Assembly: GCA_020831525.1 (NCBI GenBank)
Contig: JAFIGH010000025.1
Coordinates: 1 to 54,559 of the forward strand
DNA length: 54,559 nucleotides
From: Opitutales bacterium
Lineage (GTDB): Bacteria > Verrucomicrobiota > Verrucomicrobiia > Opitutales > Oceanipulchritudinaceae
Reading direction: 5' to 3'
Of this stretch, positions 19,801 to 27,501 are shown piece after piece; the first letter of the stretch is position 1, and each line of letters opens with the position of its first letter. The position numbers and the translations under genes are program-made. Below the pieces are notes generated by a model. The model made no database searches, was not told the origin of the DNA, and saw only the letters and a list, made by a program, of their open reading frames with translations.

Positions 19801-21912
19801 AACCCAGGCACCCCCCACGCGGCCACCTCTATTGACCGCAGCGACGATCAACTCCGCCCCGGCGCGCACGCGGACTTCGCCCGCCGCCGCGAGGGTCGAG
19901 CGCCCGCCGAGGACCAAACGTCCGCCCTCCTCGATATCAACGCTTTCCACCGTCAGATGGGTGTCCGCCGGAATGATGAACTCCCCGCCTGCTTCGACCC
20001 GCATGTGCCCGAAGCTTTCCGTCGAACCGGGGACAAAGGCCACGCTCCGGTCGATCCGGATCACCGGGTCGGTGCCTGAAGTGTCCACCAGGGCGACCGA
20101 TCCATGCTCATGGCCCCAGGCCTCCACATTCGCCCAGGATTCAAAAGCGGAAGCATCGGCATACTCGATCGAGACGCGCCCGCCCCCACCGTCTCCATTC
20201 CGGCCGGATGCTCCGTTTACCTCAAACCGGCCTGTCCCGCTGAGGACCTGCGTCCGCACCCAGAGCGAACCGCCCGCGCCGCCGGCATTATTCCCTGAGG
20301 AGCTACGCCAGCCGTTGGCGGAAACGGTCCCGTTGTTGTGCAGGATGCCCGACACCTCCAGGCGAATAGCCCCTCCGCCCTGGCTCGACCCGCCATGGTG
20401 CCCGCCTCCACCGGAACCCGGTTCAACCGGTGCCAGGAGGCTTCCGTAAACCGGCCCGGCGAGTGAGATCGATCCCCGGCCCCCGTGGCTTCCCCCGACA
20501 AAGTAATTGGTCACGGAGCCGATGATGGCGCTCCCCCCCGGCCCCCGCCCGGTAACATAACCTTCTCCGTCTGCATGGATTTTGCCCCCTTCGGCGAGGG
20601 TTAAGTTGCCTGCGCTCACCGTAACCCCCTGCGCCCGCCATTCCCCATCGACGCGCCCCGTGTTGTTGTTGGTCTTCAGGGTCGCAGTGGCAGCGGTCTC
20701 CACGGACAAACTGCCGGAAACCGTGAGCGTGGATGCCCCTCCGAGAACAACCTCCGATTCCTCATTTGCCACAAAATCCCCTCCCACCAGCAGGGAAACC
20801 TCATTCCCCGTTTCCAATTTACCGCCCGAAAGAATCTGCAGGTTCCCTTCAATGGAGAGAGCACCCGCATCCGGAAGCGAAAAAACAGAGCCCGGTTGAA
20901 TGGTCAGGGAAGCGAAGGCCAAAGGCATGTCCGGAAGCAGCGCAATGTTCTTGTAGGCCGTAACGTGTAAGCCGTCGCCTGCACGCCGGATAAATGCCAG
21001 GGAGCCGTCCGTGGAGGTCCGGCCACCGTTGCCCGCCGAGGACGTTGCAAACCCGCTGAAACCACCGTCTTGCTCATAGTAGATCGCGATACGCCCACCG
21101 CCGCCCGAGGAATTGAACTCGTTTGCCCCCTCGGCGTGAAAGCTGCCGGCACCGGAAAGCACATGGGTGTCGACCCACAGGGAACCGCCCGCACCCCCGC
21201 CCCGCGAACCGCTGGTGTGGACCCCGCCGTTGGCCGAGATGATGCCATCGTTGCGCAGTTCGCCGGAGACGATCAGGCGGATGGCGCCCCCGCCGGTGGA
21301 TTGGGAGATCGGATGCGATTCGCTGGCTGATCCCGGATCCGTGGGTTCCAGCCAGTTTCCGTAGGGGGATGCCGGATTGTTCCCGGAACCTTGGCCGCCA
21401 TGACTGGCTCCGGTGCCCGCAGATGTGGACCGGCCCGGGCCCTGCCCGCGCGTATACCCTTCACCATCGCCGTGCAGGCGACCCCCCGCTTCCACTGTCA
21501 GCTTCTCCACTTCAATCGTGGACCCTTCCCCCCGCCACTCGCCATCGACCCTGCCATCGCGGTTGATTGTCTCCACGATGACCTCACCACCGGGAGCGAC
21601 GATCAGCTCCTGCGCCGCAAAGACCAGCCCGCCCGCAATGCGCAGCACCCCGTCCGGCTCAACGGTTACGGTTCCGAAGGAAGCGGGCGGGGCGGATTCC
21701 AATAGAACCTCGCCGGTTACGGTCCAATCGCCTTCGGGCACATCCGACGTGATGATCCCATCCGGACCATCCTGAGCGGCTGCGTGACCAGCCGACAGCA
21801 GGAGGACCCCGGCAAGCACACAACCGGCTATTGCCGCCCGGCCAGGATCCAGAAAAAATCTCATCTTCCACCACAGCATTTTGGCAGATTTAGGGCAGGT
21901 GAATCCGGTCAT
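10837..21912 (-). CDS. Giant secreted beta-helix/CARDB/YD-repeat (Rhs) protein
   Basis: About 3,691 residues from the ATG at 21912, chosen because GAAAGGAACC precedes it; 17 more residues are possible. A signal peptide ends near AGHAAAQDG. Four ~260-residue glycine-rich repeats follow (about 130-300, 430-610, 710-890, 975-1150), each with ADGEGY..G.GPG, GASHGG, GGGAIRL and GAGGS.W blocks. Next come a parallel beta-helix-like region (about 1240-1640), a CARDB domain (about 1700-1825), a PPC/IPT-like region, and YD repeats (about 2370-3085) ending in an Rhs core (GRFTSRDP, residues near 3060). The chain continues another 600 residues: helical linker, an SVDPNEK domain common in secreted proteins, an Fn3-like domain, and a DPDGDG-type tail. 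It is likely a cell-surface or secreted adhesin/polymer. No membrane anchor, exosortase signal or toxin domain is recognised. Confidence 0.88.
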   Translation of the reverse strand: MTGFTCPKSAKMLWWKMRFFLDPGRAAIAGCVLAGVLLLSAGHAAAQDGPDGIITSDVPEGDWTVTGEVLLESAPPASFGTVTVEPDGVLRIAGGLVFAAQELIVAPGGEVIVETINRDGRVDGEWRGEGSTIEVEKLTVEAGGRLHGDGEGYTRGQGPGRSTSAGTGASHGGQGSGNNPASPYGNWLEPTDPGSASESHPISQSTGGGAIRLIVSGELRNDGIISANGGVHTSGSRGGGAGGSLWVDTHVLSGAGSFHAEGANEFNSSGGGGRIAIYYEQDGGFSGFATSSAGNGGRTSTDGSLAFIRRAGDGLHVTAYKNIALLPDMPLAFASLTIQPGSVFSLPDAGALSIEGNLQILSGGKLETGNEVSLLVGGDFVANEESEVVLGGASTLTVSGSLSVETAATATLKTNNNTGRVDGEWRAQGVTVSAGNLTLAEGGKIHADGEGYVTGRGPGGSAIIGSVTNYFVGGSHGGRGSISLAGPVYGSLLAPVEPGSGGGGHHGGSSQGGGAIRLEVSGILHNNGTVSANGWRSSSGNNAGGAGGSLWVRTQVLSGTGRFEVNGASGRNGDGGGGRVSIEYADASAFESWANVEAWGHEHGSVALVDTSGTDPVIRIDRSVAFVPGSTESFGHMRVEAGGEFIIPADTHLTVESVDIEEGGRLVLGGRSTLAAAGEVRVRAGAELIVAAVNRGGRVGGAWVGRGGVIEADAVVVEEGAAISADGEGYDTGRGPGMDANWAFAGASHGGRGRGRFTAQIMPIFGSMRQPVDLGSGGGASSGTFTRGGGAIRIVARHSVHVDGRISADGVSSGDAQSGASGGSVWIDTAVLAGDGHIHANAAEGGVSPTYGTSAGGRVAVYYDDASGFADLAQIRAEAGGPIGHPGTVYLLDRAHPGGALTVFETLRFYPDEHAAEGSVTVEPGGLVELGGGAVVRMDRLTVTEGAEVRFPGKDNGGRVFLEWIGRGATLIAGDLEVEAGAIIHADGLGYRNGNGPGTSIVVQTYSHGASHGGLGGGTPGLLYGSAERPVALGSASGVWDSSVAAGGALRLMVANDFQLDGRVSANAITHSGSWHSGASGGSIWISAGSLTGTGTIEANASPTGAIIPNSGSGGGRVAVYTVEAPEFPAANITVHPSESAGTAGTIRMLSASLLEWTSEPPDLLHGEVTFSWLARGMGTGRSVSLVARSAAGEFPLATSDEVLGEARVDTRALPNGHYRFTLVLRGPDGTVESEISRPHGVNNSLNWLGGTLDGDLVLGSGTVHAIESDLVVPAGVTLTLEAGAILKFIRGTGLIVAANGNLITEGTAEAPVILTSMLDDTVGGDSNRDGNASFPQGGDWRGLEVAANGTAVLTEFVELRHTRTVWQGTISGNIVWRADQTHYVHDHVNIASGSTLTIEPGAVIKMGFKREINFASGTTLIAEGTRERPIIFTSFRDHARGGRLAGIEDDSGPQAGDWRWLSFNGTTVRFKHTEIRYGGGTVNNNWSGTGVLFVASGSDVQIRNSVIADAFFDGIRGAGGNVLVENSLLLRIDRAVSLTGMRLTVLNSVFDDNRIAIHDHGGQSLNLHNTIISNSTNWGVHRDLGRSGMNVSHVIFWNPEATGGDIGGISTINEDIPIGSDGIVSADPRFVSAFRDNFRLRIGSPAIDAADGTLAPPTDSVGNPRVTDPRSPNNGVPTDSGAYADIGAYEFVDTAESAIDMVVTSVSAPPRVRVGEEADVSWTVGNTGSETARGPWADMVFLARQPVFDDSVVFLSEVMTAGEATLPPGGSVSGSTRFRLPPVSAGTWYLGVSTNSRGTVFEGANRENNIRFAPSPLRVEVDGVPPGETVHTQIRGMEPVLLRLDADFSSSPRLHLDWGPEGGRLHVYIAHGRVPTPEDNDGWWWFTNRSEADVVIPLHIARNGYLLIAPGNLSAVDRAVRVTLLEAELAVDLVVPGRAARATEVSYIVTGTGFGPATRFVIANGETRWEPEEIDLVDDTRAIVRFDTLALDPGVSNYDFIAIDGENELVYGGLFEVARAIDFGGGVSFEMKAPDALRAGRPAKIHIRVRNNNGFDVPAPLLKIVASEPAISGLLGRRSVQAVLPGGNSVELPEAVLAPLGSEGEMASMSVGAVDGEQQALLAMLNNQELPPWGVLGLFQELFKPVQPPTVFSTALLAIGDTHPAGILRAGQNTGFTIEVIPAVDTNRVTFSLFEMVGTPANPTTPDWSLVNSLRPMRPEGVSVPVWDLVLQNLQSDIDAERNDSPGDTDARALNRLLNRAATELSRVGIFEENAGRLIGMLLDRASLYGDLLRRQSIGPFGRGSLPLTPVLRSFGEADVDGRRLEFVATPFRVRAFLWDGESGRYLGLDRDRAEAEPWNGGHRVREPDGSEWRFDSLGRLTETRDPIGRAIRYIRVDNRIVAIEDDMAGRATLEYDGTGKVVALIDELGPTFTFSYAGDTLTRITDPFGNTTDITWVPAGNGPASHAPATLTSSSGARQSWQYDDYGRPASMADAEGATVLDFSYEGLLTTILTDSMGRSTRLRRDVRGTIVEAVSPEGDKRQIRLDEDNNIVRYSRSSGFLQTMEYDLFSNMTRFTNALGDSTGLSYRFGERSAYLISSPRGYTTHIEYAADPLHRIPTTFRLPDESTIHLETNEQARPVRYTNARGQTTHFEYSPEGRLLAVHAPDEPSLHYLYSEDGRYLEAIEERDGETLIGRTDLAYDAVGRLQQVSFPNSRSLSWERPAQGGSVFVQNAEGFRQQLILDSSGRPAEVRDGNGNLVVGYTFDPTGMPRTATLGNGMTSEFGNLGDPGGGRTVHRDASGNILYEFVDEIDTLGRVTARVTPEGTHRFRHDILGQLRSAEFTGGPHFTFRYDEDHNRVEETVDGTAIPYVADGLNRYVSRAGKPLTWDADGNLTAMEADGVQWNFHYNSANRMVRAESAGRVLVFEYDVFGNRSAIIDNGQRTELLHDPTAVGRLIAEYPSVNNPVFYYYGLGLVARAAPGGQRQFYLFDPDGNTVSLRDAGGAALNTYRWGLFGQALEHQESLPQPFGFGGRWGMRADPTGLIHAGARYLSPKLGRFTSRDPSFPPIGNTYHYTGNNPLGRIDFDGFRSSGSDTTVGQAVTDGVSYVGGAVDVVGAGVSAYAANAAKPMLQQSPVINSVSSTFGLNPTAASLQTNATKFSRAGTIFSAGGILTEIAGDITNEGGHMDRYMAGGDPYLGWDVTRTFARGALKALTMNNPLAGLGIDAAEWAVDKGSEAAFTAYFNHKYREPPPEDVFGEAYWRQRGESMDASVRRSVDPNEKVTSGAGPNSAVRAGDWIDYTIYFENLPTAELAAQEVTVEDFLSEHLDWSSLELIDIAFNDAEVTFPAGRSGIWTYTHVGWDPHPVEIRITLDETTGRLFTRLRSVDALTGGAPEDPLAGFLPPNDETRRGEGHLNFRIRVREDVPDDTEILNKATIVFDAEQAIVTNETLNIVDGAAPSSTVLPPTGAVYESFTVTWAGDDGRGAGINEFSIFVSVDGGPFETWLEAAVDTAAIFTGEVGRSYGFYSVARDRLGFIEATPTAAQATFVPVEQPNGYNEWAAGFFSAEEMADPALEDVLWGFFADPDGDGIPNGIEFYAGGNPLIDDAADLFRSDVEDGVLVIRIRRAPVESGLTLAGERSGAFTDWTGTGILQSVEIEHGVAWDVFRMSIQSDPVLFFRALLQP

Positions 21913-22235
21913 GGTTCCTTTCGCTACAGGTTCTCTGAGTGCAACCCGCACCGATTTTACCACAGCCGCCCAAAACGCCCATACGTAAATCCGCGTATTC
22001 GGCGCGGCTCGCCGGGCAACTCCATTCAGAAATCCCCCGCCCTTCCCATGCTCGAAGAGAAGAAAAAACCCTACACTGAGGCGCGTTGATTTTACCGTGC
22101 AATCCTAGGATGAACCGAAACGACCGCGAACGGTGTACCCGTATAGAAGTGACCGACGCTCTCCACGGTCCTTTGATGAACGTAAGACAAGCGCATTCCC
22201 GCCTGACGGGACTGCGCCAGAGGCATTACCGCGAT
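21913..22235. other. Intergenic region upstream of the giant gene
   Basis: About 320 bases lie between the TonB-receptor stop and the giant gene start. They hold the 22191-22217 hairpin (annotated) and presumably the giant gene's promoter. I see no gene and no repeat-family copy here. Confidence 0.5.
22191..22217 (-). terminator. Possible terminator after the TonB receptor gene
   Basis: GCGCA-T-TCCCG pairs with CGGGA-C-TGCGC around CCTGA: ten base pairs with one mismatch, starting 19 bases past the stop. The following minus-strand run (TTGTCTTACG) is only modestly T-rich, so termination is plausible but not certain. Confidence 0.45.
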
Positions 22236-25200
22236 CTAAAAGCTGTAGCGCATACCCACCTGCGCAGCCCAGCGCGAAGCCAGTCCCGCCGGATGGAAGT
22301 AGAGGTCGCGCTGGGTCAAATCGCGGAAGCGGTAGACGTAGTAGCCGTTTTCACCGCCCTTGCCTGTGCGGGGATTCTGGAAGGGAAAGTGCGAAGCGTC
22401 ATTGAGGACATTGACATGGTTGCCGCCGCGGGGACGTTTCTCCAGACCCCATGAGCTGCGGAGCAGGTTGCCAAAGTTCTGGATGTTGAACATGAACTCC
22501 ACGCGGTGGCCGCCCCACAACTTCACCTCGTGCGTTATATTCAGGTCGAACTGATGGATATTGGGTGAGCGTCCGGTGTTGCGCGGTACGACCTGACCTT
22601 TGTAGGCCGCGAGGCCGGAGTTGTTTTCCACAAACTCCATGAAGGCGACGCCCTCGGTGTCGCGGAACTGGTTGTTGTTGCCCCATGAAACGAGCGGGTC
22701 GTCGAGCCCGGTGGGAACGTAGAGAAGGTCGTTGTCCATGACCCCGTCGCGGTTGAGATCAAGATTCAACCCCCCGACATGGTAGCTGTAGGGGCGGCCG
22801 CTGCGGCCGTCGTAGACGAGAGTGGCGCGCGTGCTCTGGCGCTCGCCCCAGCGGTGCCGGTAGGTGAGCGAGGCGATGACACGGTGCCGTGTCTCGAAAC
22901 TCGATGTGCCGAGAATATCGTCGTTCGGATTGAAGGCGGTGTTGTTCGACCAGTTGGCGAAGGCTCCCGCCGCCGTCCCGTCGGTCACCGTGAGGGCACG
23001 GCTGTAGGTGTAGCCGATGCGCCATCCGACGCTATCGCGGAGCGGACTGTCGACCTGCACGGTGTACTGGTATCCGCGCCCCTTTGTCGTATTGCGCAGC
23101 TCAAATACGTTGCGGTAGCCGGGTTCCCGCCAGCGGTAGGACGGATCGACACCCACCGTCGCATTCGTGTACAGCTCCCTCCCGTCGGGAAGAAACCCGT
23201 TGAACAAATCCTGCTCCTCCAGACGGAGATTTTGATTCACGTAATGGATGTCATAGGCCGTCCAAGACCATGCGCCCTCAATCGTCAGCGTCATCCCGGT
23301 CTCCGGCACGCGGAAGTCGAAGGCGAGGTTCGACTTCCAGTCCGTGGGCATTTTGAAGTCATCGGCAAGGTAGTTGACGTTCACATCCCCCGTTTGGCTT
23401 GGGTCCCCGGCACCATCATAATACACCTCGTTCATCCACTCCGCCGTCGCTTCGGAATCGAGTCCGACCGGCGGGCTGTCCTGACGGGCACCGGTCAGGT
23501 AAAACAACTTTGTGACGCCGTTGTCGACGTAAGTGGACGCAAGCCACACATGCGGCGCCGTCCCGTAGAACAGCCCGGCGCCGCCGCGCATCTGCACGCG
23601 CCGGTCATCGTCGAAGGCGTAGTTGAAACCGGCGCGCGGCTGGATGACATAATTGCCGTCGACCGTATTCTGGTTCGTTGTGCCGAAGACTTCCTCGAAG
23701 GAACGCGGGTTCTCTTCAAGGGAGGCGCGGGCCTCGGGCGGCGCTTCATTGACAATGGGAATGTCAATACGGAGTCCGAGATTGAGGCGCAGGCGGTCGG
23801 TCACATGCCAGTCGTCCTGCACGAAAAAACCGAGATTGGTGAGCTTGAACTCCGCTGCCCCGGTCAGTCCCGGAGCAGGGACTTCCATCTGGAAGCCGGC
23901 GGCATTGCTCGGGTCGAGCGGAATGCCGTTGTTCTCGAAACCCATGGCTTCGAGGAAAAACCTGTGATTGTCGAACCGCCACGAACCCAGAGGGTTGGTG
24001 AGAAAGACGTTTCGGTTGTCCACCGCTTCGTACTGCACACCAAACGAAATCTCATGGCGGTTGCCGCTCCACGAGCCCTTCCAGTGGATGAGTGTGGTAT
24101 CCACCTCCAGTTCGCTCAGCTGGTTGGCGCCGAAAAACAAAGTGACGTTGTCCGGACGGTTGAGCGGGCCGTCGTAGCGGTTCGGAACCGCCTGGATACT
24201 AATATTGGGCAGCAGTTCCTCATAATCACGGATGCGGCTCTGCGTCTTGAGCGAAAAACGCAACTCAGAGCTGAAGCTGTCGCCGAAACGGCTGAACAAC
24301 TCGAGAGTGTAGTCCTCAAGGAGACTTTCGAAGGTGTACCATGACGAAGTGAAACTGGTGTTCGGCGCCCCCGGGAACACAGGGTCGCGCCCGACAACGC
24401 GGTTGTAGCGCGCGGAGAGCCGGTGGTCCTGATTGATAATCCAGTCCAGCTTCAGAAAATACTTGTCGTCCTTGAGGGAGTTCGCGCCCGGTTCACGGAT
24501 TTCGCCGATGTCGAGGGGCGTCTGAAAGAAGCGCGAGGCGTCGCGGATCTGTCGCACGATGTCCGCGTCGGGAACAACATTCACCTCCTCGCCGACAAAG
24601 GTCTCCTCCACCTTTTCATAGAGAGCGAAAAAGAATAGCCGGTCCTTGAGGATCGGTCCGCCTAGCGTGGCACCGGCGGTGTACTCGCGGAATTCGGGAA
24701 ACGTCACGACGATATCCGAATCGACTTGGTTGAGACTGCCGACCATGGAGTCATTGCGGTAAAAGCCGAAGACGCTGCCGCGGAACTCATTCGTTCCGCT
24801 GCGGGTGACCGCGGAAACCGACGCACCGGTGAATCCCGCGCGCTCCACGTCATACGGCGATAGGCGCACCGAAACCTCGGCGATGGCTTCGAGGGAAAAC
24901 GGTTGCTTCAGCGCGGGCAAACCACTCGGGCTCAAGCCAAAGGTATCATTCGTCGGCACACCGTCGATGAGGAGCGAGTTGTAGCGGGTGTTCTTTCCGC
25001 CCGCGGAAATCTGCCCGGTGTCGCGGTCGTAGATGGCTATGCGCGGATCCATCCGTGTGATATCACTGAGCGAGCGCGTCACACTGGGCAGAGCGGCAAT
25101 GGCCTCGCCGTCGAGTGTCGTACCGGAACCCATGAAGTCCGAAGAAAAGAGAAAGCTCTGATCGCGCCCGGAAACCTCAAAGGCGTCGAGTTCGAAGATG

Positions 25201-25568
25201 TCGGCGTCATCGTCTGCGAGCGTCACATCAACGGTCCGGGTCTGCCCGAGGGCGAGATAGACATTGGGTTCGCTCGCCGGCATGTAACCCGGTGCCGTGA
25301 CGGTGATACGGTACGGCCCGCCGACGCGCAGGCCGAGCAAACGGTAGCGCCCGTTGCTTTCCGTTACCACTGTCTGAACGCCCCCCGTCTCTTCGTGCAG
25401 GACCTCCACCGTCGCACCGGCGACCGGTCGTCCTCCGAAATCGAACACGCGTCCGCCCAAACCGGAGGAAGTGACGCTCTGGCCCCATATCCCGGGCAAG
25501 AGAGAGGTCAGCGCAAACAACAAGAACAACGGGAAGCTCCGGACGCGAACGGGACGGGCTGAATTCAT
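22236..25568 (-). CDS. Oar-like TonB-dependent receptor
   Basis: A 1,110-residue outer-membrane protein. A signal peptide (cleavage near GIWGQS) precedes a carboxypeptidase-regulatory-like beta-sandwich (GLGGRVFDFGGRPVAGATV) of about 85 residues. A plug domain (SRSLSDITRMDPR..., LLIDGVPTNDTFGLS) with VTRSGTNEFRGSVFGFYRND follows, then a long beta-barrel ending in MRYSF, the usual C-terminal phenylalanine for BAM insertion. This is the OmpA-related/Oar type of TonB receptor, used for uptake of large ligands or for surface functions; the ligand is unknown. The ATG at 25568 gives a proper signal peptide; the frame is open to 25859 but that leader lies in the terminator and the next gene. No TonB or ExbBD genes are in the window. 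Confidence 0.93.
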   Translation of the reverse strand: MNSARPVRVRSFPLFLLFALTSLLPGIWGQSVTSSGLGGRVFDFGGRPVAGATVEVLHEETGGVQTVVTESNGRYRLLGLRVGGPYRITVTAPGYMPASEPNVYLALGQTRTVDVTLADDDADIFELDAFEVSGRDQSFLFSSDFMGSGTTLDGEAIAALPSVTRSLSDITRMDPRIAIYDRDTGQISAGGKNTRYNSLLIDGVPTNDTFGLSPSGLPALKQPFSLEAIAEVSVRLSPYDVERAGFTGASVSAVTRSGTNEFRGSVFGFYRNDSMVGSLNQVDSDIVVTFPEFREYTAGATLGGPILKDRLFFFALYEKVEETFVGEEVNVVPDADIVRQIRDASRFFQTPLDIGEIREPGANSLKDDKYFLKLDWIINQDHRLSARYNRVVGRDPVFPGAPNTSFTSSWYTFESLLEDYTLELFSRFGDSFSSELRFSLKTQSRIRDYEELLPNISIQAVPNRYDGPLNRPDNVTLFFGANQLSELEVDTTLIHWKGSWSGNRHEISFGVQYEAVDNRNVFLTNPLGSWRFDNHRFFLEAMGFENNGIPLDPSNAAGFQMEVPAPGLTGAAEFKLTNLGFFVQDDWHVTDRLRLNLGLRIDIPIVNEAPPEARASLEENPRSFEEVFGTTNQNTVDGNYVIQPRAGFNYAFDDDRRVQMRGGAGLFYGTAPHVWLASTYVDNGVTKLFYLTGARQDSPPVGLDSEATAEWMNEVYYDGAGDPSQTGDVNVNYLADDFKMPTDWKSNLAFDFRVPETGMTLTIEGAWSWTAYDIHYVNQNLRLEEQDLFNGFLPDGRELYTNATVGVDPSYRWREPGYRNVFELRNTTKGRGYQYTVQVDSPLRDSVGWRIGYTYSRALTVTDGTAAGAFANWSNNTAFNPNDDILGTSSFETRHRVIASLTYRHRWGERQSTRATLVYDGRSGRPYSYHVGGLNLDLNRDGVMDNDLLYVPTGLDDPLVSWGNNNQFRDTEGVAFMEFVENNSGLAAYKGQVVPRNTGRSPNIHQFDLNITHEVKLWGGHRVEFMFNIQNFGNLLRSSWGLEKRPRGGNHVNVLNDASHFPFQNPRTGKGGENGYYVYRFRDLTQRDLYFHPAGLASRWAAQVGMRYSF

Positions 25569-25610
25569 CGACGGACTGGATTCGAGAGAAAGACGAGGAA
25601 AAGAAAATGG

Positions 25611-25649
25611 AAAAAAAGAGCCCGGTCTCCGCCAAAACGGAGACCGGGC
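25611..25649 (-). terminator. Strong intrinsic terminator after the lamin-tail gene
   Basis: Ten bases past the stop, a perfect 12-bp stem (GCCCGGTCTCCG with CGGAGACCGGGC, positions 25620-25649) with a 6-base loop is followed on the minus strand by CTCTTTTTTT. It separates the endonuclease/lamin-tail unit from the TonB receptor. Confidence 0.93.
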
Positions 25650-25659
25650 CCGGAAAGCC

Positions 25660-27456
25660 TTACTGTGGACCGAGGAAGAAATTGTCCGTCGAACCGTCTT
25701 CGTAGTAGAAAGTTCCACCGAGGTCGGTGCGGCTCCACAGATGGCCGAGTGCCTGGCTGTAGAGCCATGCTCCGGTCTGCTCTTCCGGATGGCCGCCGGT
25801 GTGGTAGAGCCAGCCGAAGTCCGGATGGAAGATCCAGGGATAGAGCGCGACATGCACATAGTTCACCATGTCGTGATAGGCCCAAGACGGGGAAAGCAGG
25901 TATGTCGCGCCAAGTTCGGGATGGTCGACCCAACCCGCATCGAAGTCGAATGCCTTGGTGACAAGGAAGTCATGCACTTGGATGGTCGCTCCTTGACCGG
26001 ACTCCGGACCGTCCGAAGTGTAGCGGAAAGCGATCCGGACCGTTTCTCCGGCCCATGTGTCGAGGCTGACCGGTCCGGACGGAACGATATCGTAATTCGA
26101 CGTGGACAAAGCACCGCCGAGCGGGGTCCATGTCGCGGACTGCGGGTTTCCGCCGGTGTAATCGGTCGAAAGGAGCACTTCGAGGGCCGGTCCCGTGAAG
26201 TTGCGCGCGGTGACATAACCGAACACAACATCGCTTGCGTCCGCGAGGTCAAGGGCCGGCGAGATGAGCCAGTCGTCACTCGCGGTGTCCGCCCCGAAAC
26301 CGCTCATCTGGGCAAAACCGTTCTCGCCGAAACGGCGGTACTCCCAGTCCTGATTGCTGGCGAGGCTCACGATGAGGAACTCCCCGAGGTCCGCTTCGAA
26401 GTCCTCGTAATAAACGAAGGAACGGCTCTCGGAGAGCACGCGGATTCCGGACTCGGTTTCCAGCGTATCGGATTCGTTGGTAATTGTGAGCGTGCCTCCC
26501 GTGCTTCCCTGAGCCACAGTCACACGAAGCTCTTCATCATTGATCACTTCGAACGAAGCGGCGGAACCGCCCACGAGTACACTTTCCGTTGTCGTGAAGT
26601 TGCGCCCCGTGACGGTGAATGAGCCACGCTGTTCCACCGTTCGGGGGCTGAAACCGTCGATGATCGGTTCCGTCGGGCTGTTGAGGTTCGGTCCGCCTGG
26701 AGTGTCGGTACCGCCGTCGAGGCTGTAGATGCCGATGTTCCAGCGACCGTCGTTGGCGCCGCGGTAAACGTGCGCCGGAACGAATGCTCCCCGGTCGGGA
26801 CCGATGTCTTCAAAACCCAGCACAGCACCGTAGGCAAATTCGTCGCCCGCGCCGATATCGACTTCCGCATTGAGAACCTGCTTCAGTCCGATGGCATCGA
26901 TCGTCTCGTCCCACGGCAGCGGGTCGATCAATGTTCCGTCATTGTTTGGATCAAGGTCCACCGCGAGGTCGCCGTACTGGTCTGCCATTACGGTGACCTC
27001 AGGGCCTTGGTAACCGCGCACGAGAATGTGTGTCACATTGTCATTGTTTTCAAATTCGAGGTTGGACACAACCTCGCCCCCGCCGGCGATAATCTCGCTG
27101 AACGGAAGGAGCGTGAAATTGGCGATGGCCACGAGGAAAAAACCGCTCTCCGGGATTTCGTAGCCGGTGAGGTCCATGGCAAACTCCACCACGCCGGAAC
27201 GGTAGTCCGGCGGATTGGGGTCGGGGTTGTTGAAGTTGGAATGGTCGCCGAGGACGAGGTACCAGTGGTCGTCGAGGCTATAGCCCGGCGTACCCTCCAG
27301 CTCGAAGTACTCATCAGTGTCTGTGCCGGGCTGCATGATACGGATCTCGCTGATGCGGACCCACGGTTCCTCGTCCGCGTAGGCGGCGGGGGCAAGATAT
27401 AGAGAGGCGGCGGCCAGTGCAAAGGCGGCGGCCTGCGTAGTGTATGTGCGTTTCAT
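25660..27456 (-). CDS. Secreted lamin-tail-like/IPT protein of unknown function
   Basis: 598 residues. A signal peptide (cleavage near AAYADEE) is followed by a lamin-tail-like domain (about 30-220, starting WVRISEIRIMQPGTDTDEYFEL), an IPT/TIG immunoglobulin-like domain (about 255-335, PIIDGFSPRTVEQRGSFTVTG), and a cleaved-adhesin/choice-of-anchor-J-like jelly roll (about 345-500, YYEDFEADLGEF, DDWLISPALDLADA). A ~70-residue tail repeats the WxxHPxxGWLYxxG pattern. Lamin-tail proteins in bacteria are secreted and are often encoded near or fused to nucleases, as here: endonuclease I lies 45 bases upstream on the same strand, so the two probably form an operon ending at the strong terminator. 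Its own activity is unknown; surface binding is inferred. Confidence 0.8.
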   Translation of the reverse strand: MKRTYTTQAAAFALAAASLYLAPAAYADEEPWVRISEIRIMQPGTDTDEYFELEGTPGYSLDDHWYLVLGDHSNFNNPDPNPPDYRSGVVEFAMDLTGYEIPESGFFLVAIANFTLLPFSEIIAGGGEVVSNLEFENNDNVTHILVRGYQGPEVTVMADQYGDLAVDLDPNNDGTLIDPLPWDETIDAIGLKQVLNAEVDIGAGDEFAYGAVLGFEDIGPDRGAFVPAHVYRGANDGRWNIGIYSLDGGTDTPGGPNLNSPTEPIIDGFSPRTVEQRGSFTVTGRNFTTTESVLVGGSAASFEVINDEELRVTVAQGSTGGTLTITNESDTLETESGIRVLSESRSFVYYEDFEADLGEFLIVSLASNQDWEYRRFGENGFAQMSGFGADTASDDWLISPALDLADASDVVFGYVTARNFTGPALEVLLSTDYTGGNPQSATWTPLGGALSTSNYDIVPSGPVSLDTWAGETVRIAFRYTSDGPESGQGATIQVHDFLVTKAFDFDAGWVDHPELGATYLLSPSWAYHDMVNYVHVALYPWIFHPDFGWLYHTGGHPEEQTGAWLYSQALGHLWSRTDLGGTFYYEDGSTDNFFLGPQ

Positions 27457-27501
27457 AATTTTGGTTGTTCGTGTTTCCTAAGTGTGTCGGTTGGAGAAAA
27501 G

